From contig NZ_JAUYWA010000028.1 of NCBI RefSeq assembly GCF_030689025.1, positions 1-41,071 on the forward strand: a DNA stretch of 41,071 nt. Direction: 5' to 3'. A program made the translations under genes and the position numbers. This DNA comes from Oceanobacter sp. 1_MG-2023. Lineage in GTDB: Bacteria; Pseudomonadota; Gammaproteobacteria; Pseudomonadales; Oceanobacteraceae. The notes below the pieces were generated by a model, which was not told where the DNA came from, made no database searches, and saw only the letters and a program-made list of their open reading frames with translations. This document shows, piece after piece, positions 33,799 to 41,071 of this stretch. How positions within the stretch are numbered: the first letter of the stretch is position 1; each line of letters starts with the position of its first letter.

Positions 33799-34125
33799 AT
33801 GGGTTGGATTTATTTGTTGATCGCTGGTGGCCTTGAATGTTTATGGGCGATTGGACTGAAACAGAGTGACGGGTTTTCAAAGTTGTGGCCATCGGTCATT
33901 ACCGTGCTGCTGATTATTGCCAGCATGTCGATATTGTCGCTGGCCATGCGCACCATTCCGATGGGCACCGCGTACGCGGTCTGGGCCGGTATTGGTACCG
34001 CGTCTATTGCCTTGGTGGGTATTCTGTTTATGAACGAACCCGGCGGCATTTTGCGGCTGGCGTGTATCGGCCTGATTGTGCTGGGCGTGGTTGGATTAAA
34101 GCTGGTGGAAGGTAGCGCTGGCTGA
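33799..34125 (+). CDS. Small multidrug resistance family exporter, Gdx/SugE type
   Basis: This 108-residue four-helix membrane protein works as an antiparallel dimer. The ATG at 33799 has AGGAG 9 nt upstream; a TTG three codons earlier is in frame but unlikely. Glu13 in AGGLECLWAIGLK is the proton- and substrate-binding residue. The WAIGLK sequence after it and TAYAVWAGIGT are like guanidinium exporters (Gdx/SugE) rather than EmrE. Gdx proteins export guanidinium with protons and can carry small substituted cations. No guanidine riboswitch is visible in the leader. Beside a methylamine operon it could also remove methylammonium or a related cation (inference). Confidence 0.85.
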   Translation: MGWIYLLIAGGLECLWAIGLKQSDGFSKLWPSVITVLLIIASMSILSLAMRTIPMGTAYAVWAGIGTASIALVGILFMNEPGGILRLACIGLIVLGVVGLKLVEGSAG

Positions 34126-34340
34126 GCCGCCTGTATCTGATTCTTGTCTATCGGGTTGAATGGCTGGTTCCGGAGATAATAGCGACCTGATCACTGTGTT
34201 TTGCCGGGGCGTCGATTTGGAAGCAGCAGGCTGAGTAGCGTAACTGGGTCTCGAAAACAGGATTCTGTGTCGCACGGACCAAGCAGTCCGATGATTACTG
34301 TATCATTATATGCGAGAGGAATATTGATCGAGCAAATGCA

Positions 34341-34973
34341 GTGTTTACGTATAACTTTAACAGTAATTCATTCTCTATCCTGATTATTGATGATCACCGC
34401 ATGTTTGCCGAGGCGATGGTCAGCCTGTTCAGTAAGCATTGGCCAAGCGCGACAATCCGTTGTGTTCATTCTGCTGAGCAAGGTTTGGAACAGGTATTGG
34501 CATCTTCCTGGCAACTGGTATTGCTGGACCTGGGGTTGCCGGATAGCGATGGGCTGAAGTTGTTGCAACAGCTTCGCCAGCAGGATACTCAGGTTGCGGT
34601 ACTGGTGTGTACCGGTGAAAGTCGGGGCGCTGTACTGACTCGGGTATTGAATGCCGGTGCCTCGGGTCTGATCACCAAAAACCAGTCTACCGACGATATC
34701 TTGCTGGCGGTTCGGAGAGTGCTGCAAGGTGAGCGTTATCTGGCTCCCGAGGTGATGGCCGCATCGACACCTCATCCGGCGGATCTGCTCAGCGAGCGCC
34801 AGTTGGCAATTCTGACGCTGATGCAGGCGGGTTATGCGACCCAGCAGATTGCCGAGCAGTTGTTCCTGAGTCCCAATACGGTAAAAACACATATTCGGCT
34901 GATGTTTGACAAGCTGGGAGTGAATAACCGTATCGAGTGCCTGCGTGCGGCGCACCAGCATGGATATCTTTAA
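34341..34973 (+). CDS. LuxR-type response regulator
   Basis: This 210-residue regulator probably starts at GTG 34341; no good ribosome site precedes it (AGAGGA lies 21 nt away). An overlapping out-of-frame ATG at 34336 could give a 15-codon leader. The receiver domain (about 10-125) has Asp63 in LVLLDLGLPDSDG. The C-terminal helix-turn-helix is LLSERQLAILTLMQAGYATQ then SPNTVKTHIRLMFDKLGVNN. It ends tail to tail with the hybrid kinase: the two stop codons share a TTAA (34970-34973). The kinase is the likely partner. The 215-nt gap from the exporter has no clear terminator or promoter. Confidence 0.85.
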   Translation: MFTYNFNSNSFSILIIDDHRMFAEAMVSLFSKHWPSATIRCVHSAEQGLEQVLASSWQLVLLDLGLPDSDGLKLLQQLRQQDTQVAVLVCTGESRGAVLTRVLNAGASGLITKNQSTDDILLAVRRVLQGERYLAPEVMAASTPHPADLLSERQLAILTLMQAGYATQQIAEQLFLSPNTVKTHIRLMFDKLGVNNRIECLRAAHQHGYL

Positions 34974-36799
34974 GCGGTGTCTGTCTCCTGGTGACAGTCG
35001 GCGTTTTGCAGGGCCGCTTTCAATTGTGCGGTTTCGATCGGTTTATACAGTAATGGGTAGCCCGTCTGGGTGAGCTGTTTGACCCGTTGTGGGGTGGTGT
35101 TGCCGGTCATTATGATAATCGCCGGAGTGTAAGGCAGCTGGTGCCGCAACGTCGCCAGGATCTGTTCAAAATTACCATCATCTGTCAATGAATCATCGCT
35201 GATGACGACGTCAGGCAAGCATGCTGGCTGATCCAGTTGTTGCTTCAGGTTCGCCAGGCTCTGGGCGATCCACACATCACAGTCCCAGCTCACCAGCAGC
35301 AGGGACAGAGCATCCAGAATGTCTTTCTGATCATCCACTAGCAATATTTTCAGGCCATTCAGGCGGCAATGCGGCGCTTCTTCGGTGTTGGCCTCTGGCG
35401 GCTTGAAGAGGGCTGGCCGGGTGCGAGGGAATATCAGGGAAAAACAGCTGCCTTGTCCTTGTCTGGAGTCGAGCTGTAGTGGGACCTGCTGTAATTGACA
35501 GAGACGTTTGACAATGGCGAGACCCAGTCCAAGGCCTTTCTGATGAAGGCGGCCAGGGTTGTCCAATTGTACAAACTCTTCAAATATGGTGTGTTGATGC
35601 TCGAGAGAAATACCCATACCGGTATCCTCAACGTTGATTTGCACCTGCTGCTCGCGCGCGATAACACGCACAAGAATGCCTCCATCAAGGGTGTACTGCA
35701 CGGCATTGGCCAATAGATTCTTGAGTATCTGGAAGGTCATAGACCGATCGCACCAGATCGACACTTCAGCATCACATTCGATATCCAGATGCAGGTTTTT
35801 GCGTTGTGCCAAGGGCAGAAAGACGATGCGCAGTTCGTCCAGTAACGTGGCTACATCGGTGGCCTGCGGTCGTAATGGCGTCACCCCGGCATCCAGTCTG
35901 GAAACATCGAGCAAATGATTGAGCAGTTCATTGGTGGCTTTCAGGCTGGTGCCCAGGCGCTCAAAGAGTGGCTGTTGCTGGGGGGCAAGCCTGGCTGGGT
36001 CGATGGTGCTCCAATACAGCGAGGCCGCTTGTAGAGGCTGGCGAATATCGTGACTGGCGGCAGCAAGAAAGCGGGTTTTGGCCTTGTTGGCCTGTTCGAT
36101 CTTTTGTTTGGACTGCTCTAGCTCCAGCCTGAGCGCCAAGGTATGGATCTGGGTTTTGAACATGGCGTAACTGAAACCGACCAGGGACACCCATACCGCT
36201 GGTGCCATGATCTTGTGCAGCCAGGTGCCATCCAGCTCCATTGTCGCCAGGTGCAGGCCAAATGCTCCCAGTACCGGGGTCAGAAAGGTGATGTACACAT
36301 CCGGGTACAGCCCCATGGTCATGGACGGGGTGGCGGAGACAATGGTGACCAGCAACAGCATCGAAAAGATTTGCACCAGTGAAGCATCGGCCAAGAACAA
36401 CAAGGGCAAGGCCGCCCATTGGAAGCCCCATAGCAGTGCCAGATACAGGTTCGCCATATGCCATCGGTGGATCGAACGCCGTTGCTGTTGTTGGTTCGGG
36501 TCGGGCCGATGGCCGATACGGGTTTTATGGTAGTGGCGGATAATCAGCCAGGAGTTCAGTCCTGCCAACAGGTTCATACCGAACCAGGTGCACAACTCTG
36601 TGGTACTGGCGGACTGCATGAACAGCAGGCCAACCACCACCGCGGCGACCAGGGTGGCCGCCATTCTTGGGCCGACTTCGCGCATAAACAGGTGATGGCG
36701 TTCCCATTGTATTTTGTCGGCGAGGGGGTGGTGGGCAAACCCGAGATGGCTCAGTTTTTCGAACAGGGCTGAGAGGTACTCTGATAAGGCGTTACTCAT
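34970..36799 (-). CDS. Hybrid membrane histidine kinase with receiver domain
   Basis: This is a 609-residue kinase. About five to six transmembrane segments lie between residues 45 and 225. A short coiled-coil linker (LRLELEQSKQKIEQANKAKT) leads to the HisKA box FLAAASHDIRQPLQAASLYW with His250. HATPase motifs include NLLANAVQYTLDGG and GLGLGLAIVKRLCQL. A C-terminal receiver (about 480-600) has Asp535 in PDVVISDDSL and a Lys in LLYKPIET. The SHDIRQP form is common in kinases whose receiver tail modulates transfer to a separate LuxR regulator, here encoded tail to tail. The input signal is unknown. The start is ATG at 36799. Confidence 0.87.
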   Translation of the reverse strand: MSNALSEYLSALFEKLSHLGFAHHPLADKIQWERHHLFMREVGPRMAATLVAAVVVGLLFMQSASTTELCTWFGMNLLAGLNSWLIIRHYHKTRIGHRPDPNQQQQRRSIHRWHMANLYLALLWGFQWAALPLLFLADASLVQIFSMLLLVTIVSATPSMTMGLYPDVYITFLTPVLGAFGLHLATMELDGTWLHKIMAPAVWVSLVGFSYAMFKTQIHTLALRLELEQSKQKIEQANKAKTRFLAAASHDIRQPLQAASLYWSTIDPARLAPQQQPLFERLGTSLKATNELLNHLLDVSRLDAGVTPLRPQATDVATLLDELRIVFLPLAQRKNLHLDIECDAEVSIWCDRSMTFQILKNLLANAVQYTLDGGILVRVIAREQQVQINVEDTGMGISLEHQHTIFEEFVQLDNPGRLHQKGLGLGLAIVKRLCQLQQVPLQLDSRQGQGSCFSLIFPRTRPALFKPPEANTEEAPHCRLNGLKILLVDDQKDILDALSLLLVSWDCDVWIAQSLANLKQQLDQPACLPDVVISDDSLTDDGNFEQILATLRHQLPYTPAIIIMTGNTTPQRVKQLTQTGYPLLYKPIETAQLKAALQNADCHQETDTA

Positions 36800-36991
36800 G
36801 CTGGGTTCCTGTATCCATGGCGTTTACAGAATATCTCAGGCCGTTGGCGGTTGATAAAAAGCCCGCGGTCCGGTCATTGGAGCCAGACGGTGCTGGTGAT
36901 TATTTTACAGCGACATCCACATCATACTGATACCGCTGACCGAAGCATGGACAGTACACATTAAATGCCAGATTCGGCAGGGCTGGGAGGG

Positions 36992-37019
36992 CCGGTAGCC
37001 TGCCAGAGCAGGTTACCGG
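36992..37019 (-). terminator. Strong hairpin after the large lipoprotein gene
   Basis: CCGGTAGCCTGC-CAGA-GCAGGTTACCGG is a 12-bp stem with one G-T pair and a tetraloop. It lies 11 nt after the lipoprotein stop on the minus strand. No T tract follows, so it is a Rho-assisted terminator or 3' end protection. The remaining gap (36800-36991) before the kinase shows nothing else I can name. Confidence 0.6.
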
Positions 37020-37029
37020 TTGAGGAGGA

Positions 37030-40000
37030 TTACTCCGTTGGGTCGAACTCGATCAGCTTGCCTTCGTCTGTGGCGTCGTGACACCAGAGGGTCGGGTTAC
37101 TGCCGCTGATGCTACCGGTGATGGCACCCTTACAGAACTGCTGGTCGCCGGAGTTATGGAGACGTTCTGAGGTTTTGGTGTCGGTGGTAGGATCGAAGAC
37201 GACTTCGTACAGCCCCATGGTGGCCGAGGTCAGGTACAGGTGGTAAGCCGTTTCGGACTCTTTCCATATGTGTATGTCCGCGACATCCCAGCTACCGTCA
37301 TTGCCTGTGAAGTAGTTGATCGGCGAGATGTTCAGGTCAACACTGCTACCGCCACCGTAGTACATACGCAGGTAGTTGTACGTGTCGCTGCCATTGTTCT
37401 CGAACATGGCAAAGAAGCGGTAGGAGTATGAAGTGATGGACGACAGCTCCACCGCTTTGTACTCCTGGGTGCCGAACATGAGGCGATATAGCGGCGTGGC
37501 CAGGGTTTTGCTCATGGCTGTGCTGGCATCTGCTGCATTGAGATCATAGCTGTATTCAAACACCGCGATCTGATGGTAATCATCGGTGTCCATCTTGCCA
37601 GCACCGCTGACTCCCAGTTTGATCTGGAAGGTATCGTCGGTGGCATTGTAACTGACATCGGCAACCGACAGATCATCACAGGCGCTCAGGCTCCATGCCA
37701 TGCCTTCTTGCAGGGCAGAAGCGCGTCCTGCGAGATTCGCACTGACGGTATCCGACAGTTCCAGGCTGCTAACAGCCGTTGGGTCAGAGGCCAGGCGAGC
37801 GGTGATCCTGGCGGGCTGGGTAGCGGTATCGCAGCTGAAAATAAGCTGTTCGCTGGTGCTTCCCTGTTCCAGCAGAGCAACCGCAAGGCCTTCGTACGTG
37901 CTGCTGCTCAATGCTTGCAGTGTCGCCAATTCACGATCCGCCGAGCCGGGCGTGACGTTCATCAGGCTGCTGGTTGTGCTGCTGTTTTTCAGCAGGTACA
38001 GCTCACTGCCATTGGTATCCAGATTGACTGGCAATGCCAGGGCGTTCACCTTGTCCTGACCCAGGTTCCAGCTGAGATCCATGATCGGATCTGTCTGGCT
38101 GGATGCGGCGGTTTGGGTCGTAGAGGTAAAGGTAGCGCTGACCGAACCGTAACCTTCTTGCGTGGACACTGTGGTGACCGTATCCGTGTCGTACAGGTTA
38201 GAGCTGGTGTGCACCACTGTAATAGTATCGTTTGGCCATACCGACAGCGAGGTCAGATCCTGGCCGGGATAGCGACTGGAGCGGACGACACCATTGGTTA
38301 CCTGAATGCGGGTGGAGTCTTCCAGACCGCTGAACGAGATTGGTGCGCTGACCACTTCGACACCGGGTTCTACCTCGGTTACCGAGGCAAAGCTGAAAGG
38401 ATCGGGTGTGGTAATGGCAGCACGGGTGCCGGCGATAAACATGGCGGAGCCATTACTGAACTCAACGACCGCATTCGCGTTCCAGCCAAAGTTCGTATAC
38501 GTGGTGACGGACAGCTGGATGCTGTCACCACTGGCAACCACGGCTGAGGTACCCATATCGGTACCGTTAACGATCAGGCTGCCAACGCCATTGCGCAGGG
38601 TGAATGTCTGGGGTGTATCAAAGCCGCTGACGGTGACGGCGTTACTGATGGCTACGACACCGGGTTCAAGATCTTCTTGCTGCTCGAAGGTGAACGGATC
38701 AACGTCGGCGCTTTCGGCACGGGTGGTGGTTTCGAAACTGGTTGAGAAATCACCTATGGTTACGGTGCTGACCACCGTGGTTTCAAAATCGGCAGAAGAC
38801 TGCTGAACGACACTGATCTGGTCACCGACGGAGACCGTGGCTGAGGTACCAGACAAGGTGCCGTTTATACGCAACTCACCATGGGTGACTGTGATCTCGG
38901 GTGAACCTTCGAAGCCGCTCAGGGTGACGGTGTCGGTTTCGTAGCAGGTATCCGGCTCGGCATTACTCAGATTGACCAGATTAAAGCTGTCTGGTGTGGT
39001 ATCGCCGGTACGGGTAACGGTGCTGAAGGTGTAGCTGTTGCCGTTGATGGTCACCGTGGTGTCTGTTGTGGTGCCAAAACTGTCTGGCACATTCTGAAGC
39101 AGACGCAGGGTATCTCCCTCGCGGATAGTACCTGACGTAAGCCAGGCACCACCATTGATCTGGAATTGGCCATTGGTGATGCTGATCGTCGCGTCTTCAT
39201 CAAAACCCGTGACGGTTACAACGTTACTGAATATCTCTTCACCCGGAGTGACATTGACTAGGGAGTCAAATGAGATGGCGTCCGGCGTGTTGTCGATGGC
39301 GCGGGTGGTGACGGCAAAAGTGGTGCTGTAATCGCCCAGAGTAATGGTGCTGGTGACTGTCGCACCATAATCACCGCTGCTGGTCAGGCGGAAATAGACC
39401 GTGTCACCGGCTGTCACCATCACACCACTGCTGTAAATTGCACCGTTCACGACCACGTAACCCTGATCAAATGCCAGCGCCAGCTGGCCTTCGAAACCCG
39501 TCAGGGTGATTTGGTCGGTGCTGACTTGTGTTGCAGGTGCCACATCGGTCACGGCGGGCAAGGTAAAGCTGACTGGGCTGGTATCCGCTGTCCGGGTAGT
39601 CACTTCGAAGGTAGTACTGTAATCGCCCAGGGTGATGGTGCTGATGCCGGTGCTGCCAAAATCGTTGGGGGCTTGTTGCTGGATGGCGAGCTGGTCGCCA
39701 GCGGAGACGGAGGCGCTTTCACCGACGGATTGGCTGTTAACAATCAGGGTGCCATTGGTAACGGTCAGGGTCAGGCTGCCATCAAAGCCCGACAGGGTAA
39801 CCGTGGCACTTTGCGAGGTGCTGTTGGGTGCACGGTTGTCCTGGGCCGGGAATGAGAAGCTGTCGGGTGTGGTGTCTGGCTCTGTGTCTGTACCGCTGCC
39901 AGCGTCGGGGTCTGTACCTGTGTCAGGATCGGTACCAAATTCAGCATCTTCATCGAAGTCGTAATCCTGCTCGTCGACATCGACCTCAAAGCTGCCTTCA

Positions 40001-40704
40001 TCCATATCAAAGACGATACGCACATCGTCCAGTACCGCATCAAAGCCGGTGCGGTTGGCACGGAAGGCATTATTAAACAGGTCGTAGGTTTGCGGGTCGA
40101 GCGCGCGCTCTTCAAACTGGTCAGCGAAGTTGGCCAGAATGACATCTTCTGCTGCTGCCAGTGCGGTTTCATCAAAGCTTTCTGCTTCGTCATCCCAGGC
40201 GCTGACCAGAGCGGCCAGGCTTTGCTGGTCGTTGGCCAGGAACAGGGCCAGGGTGGTCAGAGGAGTAACGTTGACCGTAATATCGGCGGCTTCAGCAAAG
40301 GAATATTGAATCGCTGTGCTGGTATCATCCGGACGGGCTTCCAGCATGAATGGTGGCGTCATGCCGTCGACGTTAACGCTGAAGCTGCCGTCGTCTTCGA
40401 TGATCACATTGGTCTGGCGGCCATCCGCGTCATACACAAAGACCGTGCCGTCGATGGCCAGGCCAGTGGCGGCGGTACCAGTCAGAACCGGGCTGTCGGT
40501 ATCACCGCTGTCAGTATCACCGCTGTCGGTATCACCGCTGTCGGTATCACCGCTGTCAGTATCACCGCTGTCAGTATCACCGCTGTCAGTATCCTGGCTT
40601 TGGTCCTGGTTATCACTTGAGCCTGAGCTTGAATTGCCGCCACAGGCGGTCAGAGTAAGGGTTGAAGCCGCCATAATGGCTAGCATCAGTTTGCTTATTT
40701 CCAT
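37030..40704 (-). CDS. Large repeat-containing lipoprotein of unknown function
   Basis: This 1224-residue protein has a lipoprotein signal (LMLAIMAASTLTLTAC, lipidated Cys21; Gly at +2 favours the outer membrane). A Ser/Asp-rich linker includes six SGDTD repeats (about 41-70). A globular domain follows (about 75-260, GTAATGLAIDGTVFVYDADGRQ), then an Asp-rich TDPDTG spacer. About six copies of a roughly 95-residue beta-rich domain fill about 280-860; each has a V-x-SGF(D/E) strand, a TNG turn and a SVGDQI-like turn, and most end STxTIGDYSTTFxxTTRA. The C-terminal 360 residues are unlike the repeats (beta-propeller-like candidates such as MYYGGGSSVDLNISP). It may be a surface adhesin or binding protein. 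I do not recognise a named family. Confidence 0.8.
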   Translation of the reverse strand: MEISKLMLAIMAASTLTLTACGGNSSSGSSDNQDQSQDTDSGDTDSGDTDSGDTDSGDTDSGDTDSGDTDSPVLTGTAATGLAIDGTVFVYDADGRQTNVIIEDDGSFSVNVDGMTPPFMLEARPDDTSTAIQYSFAEAADITVNVTPLTTLALFLANDQQSLAALVSAWDDEAESFDETALAAAEDVILANFADQFEERALDPQTYDLFNNAFRANRTGFDAVLDDVRIVFDMDEGSFEVDVDEQDYDFDEDAEFGTDPDTGTDPDAGSGTDTEPDTTPDSFSFPAQDNRAPNSTSQSATVTLSGFDGSLTLTVTNGTLIVNSQSVGESASVSAGDQLAIQQQAPNDFGSTGISTITLGDYSTTFEVTTRTADTSPVSFTLPAVTDVAPATQVSTDQITLTGFEGQLALAFDQGYVVVNGAIYSSGVMVTAGDTVYFRLTSSGDYGATVTSTITLGDYSTTFAVTTRAIDNTPDAISFDSLVNVTPGEEIFSNVVTVTGFDEDATISITNGQFQINGGAWLTSGTIREGDTLRLLQNVPDSFGTTTDTTVTINGNSYTFSTVTRTGDTTPDSFNLVNLSNAEPDTCYETDTVTLSGFEGSPEITVTHGELRINGTLSGTSATVSVGDQISVVQQSSADFETTVVSTVTIGDFSTSFETTTRAESADVDPFTFEQQEDLEPGVVAISNAVTVSGFDTPQTFTLRNGVGSLIVNGTDMGTSAVVASGDSIQLSVTTYTNFGWNANAVVEFSNGSAMFIAGTRAAITTPDPFSFASVTEVEPGVEVVSAPISFSGLEDSTRIQVTNGVVRSSRYPGQDLTSLSVWPNDTITVVHTSSNLYDTDTVTTVSTQEGYGSVSATFTSTTQTAASSQTDPIMDLSWNLGQDKVNALALPVNLDTNGSELYLLKNSSTTSSLMNVTPGSADRELATLQALSSSTYEGLAVALLEQGSTSEQLIFSCDTATQPARITARLASDPTAVSSLELSDTVSANLAGRASALQEGMAWSLSACDDLSVADVSYNATDDTFQIKLGVSGAGKMDTDDYHQIAVFEYSYDLNAADASTAMSKTLATPLYRLMFGTQEYKAVELSSITSYSYRFFAMFENNGSDTYNYLRMYYGGGSSVDLNISPINYFTGNDGSWDVADIHIWKESETAYHLYLTSATMGLYEVVFDPTTDTKTSERLHNSGDQQFCKGAITGSISGSNPTLWCHDATDEGKLIEFDPTE
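40499..40588 (-). repeat. 15-nt coding tandem repeat (SGDTD)
   Basis: Six perfect or one-base-variant copies of GTATCACCGCTGTC[A/G] occur on the plus strand, encoding SGDTD on the minus strand. The unit is a multiple of three, so gain or loss of copies would only alter linker length. Variation by slippage is likely. Confidence 0.9.
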
Positions 40705-40930
40705 TGTATTTATTCCATGTTATCGGGCGATTCATGTGGCCCGTAAGCCGAAAATTCGGGCATTAAGGAAAATATTTGCGCGTCTTGTTCTAAAAACGTC
40801 AGCAGACTAGGGAAGAAAAAGCGGTTTTCCTTCACCAAATCGGGTGAATTTTCAGTTTTTGTGGTCTTTTGTTCGTCTGTGTCAGTAACTGTTGTTTTTC
40901 AAATGACGGTCTGCCTGGGCAGGCGTATGG

Positions 40931-41001
40931 CTTGGGGGAAGTGCTGGGGGAAGTGCTGGGGGAAGTGCTGGGGGAAGTGCTGGGGCAAGAGCTGGGGCAC
41001 T
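40931..41001 (+). repeat. 12-nt tandem repeat near the right edge
   Basis: The unit GCTGGGGGAAGT occurs three times exactly (40943-40978), with a diverged copy before (CTTGGGGGAAGT) and two after (GCTGGGGCAAGA, GCTGGGGCAC). It is noncoding as far as seen, and lies in the 367 nt upstream of the lipoprotein, which otherwise shows no named element. Because it leads into a G homopolymer, some of it may be an assembly or sequencing effect. Confidence 0.85.
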
Positions 41002-41039
41002 AGCTGTGGGACGGGCTCGTGCACTTGCTCTCTCACTGG

Positions 41040-41071
<32 letters not shown>

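Noticed and set aside
40090..40620. Plus-strand ORF with ITAVS repeats opposite the large lipoprotein
   Set aside because: It is the antisense reading of the 15-nt SGDTD repeat. The minus-strand frame has a lipoprotein signal and coherent domains.

Overview
The window looks like the chromosome of a methylamine-using gammaproteobacterium, probably a marine Oceanospirillales-type organism. This rests on gene content, about 50-55% GC and repeat-rich outer-membrane lipoproteins; no rRNA or other phylogenetic marker is present. I see no tRNA, rRNA, CRISPR array, prophage or plasmid origin. The right edge ends in 31 consecutive G, so it is probably a contig end or read artefact.

Left part (1-9700). 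A REP-associated (Y1/IS200-like) transposase tail is followed by GGGTGTCC-type repeats. Next comes a minus-strand operon for a cyanide-insensitive (CIO/bd-type) quinol oxidase: a 38-codon membrane peptide, cioA, cioB and a DUF2474 peptide, the last three joined by TAATG overlaps. Divergent from it is a membrane histidine kinase plus a sigma54-activating NtrC-type regulator. The gap between them has a sigma54-like promoter pointing at the oxidase operon, perfect dyads upstream of it and an ANR/FNR-like box in the predicted leader. A second regulatory set follows on the minus strand: a soluble NarX-like kinase, a NarL-like regulator and a PAS-only protein.

Middle (10049-34125). This is a nearly contiguous route from dimethylamine to formate, ammonium and glutamate. 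The dmm/HODM operon (THF-dependent GcvT-type subunit, a cupin, a zinc-ribbon subunit, a flavin/2Fe-2S reductase and the DUF3445 haem subunit) would demethylate dimethylamine to methylamine. After a strong terminator come an amidase, a LysR regulator and a lipoprotein metallophosphoesterase of unclear link. An XRE-cupin regulator diverges from gmaS, which has a sigma54-like promoter and three copies of a TTGGGAAAATT-like element. Then follow mgsABC (N-methylglutamate synthase), purU and folD (methylene-THF to formate) and mgdABCD (N-methylglutamate dehydrogenase). A terminator separates mgdD from a Gdx/SugE-type small multidrug resistance exporter.

Right part (34126-41071). A LuxR-type response regulator and a hybrid histidine kinase are convergent, and their stop codons overlap in one TTAA. 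Upstream of the kinase gene, on the same strand, lies a 1224-residue lipoprotein with an SGDTD repeat linker and about six copies of a 95-residue domain. Its far upstream region contains 12-nt tandem repeats and the poly-G end.

The enzymes belong to known families. The less expected points are the regulatory layout (three sigma54-like promoters, two beside their own regulators), the cupin inside the dmm operon, the amidase and exporter embedded in a methylamine locus, several unexplained intergenic hairpins, and the unassigned small peptide at the head of the oxidase operon.
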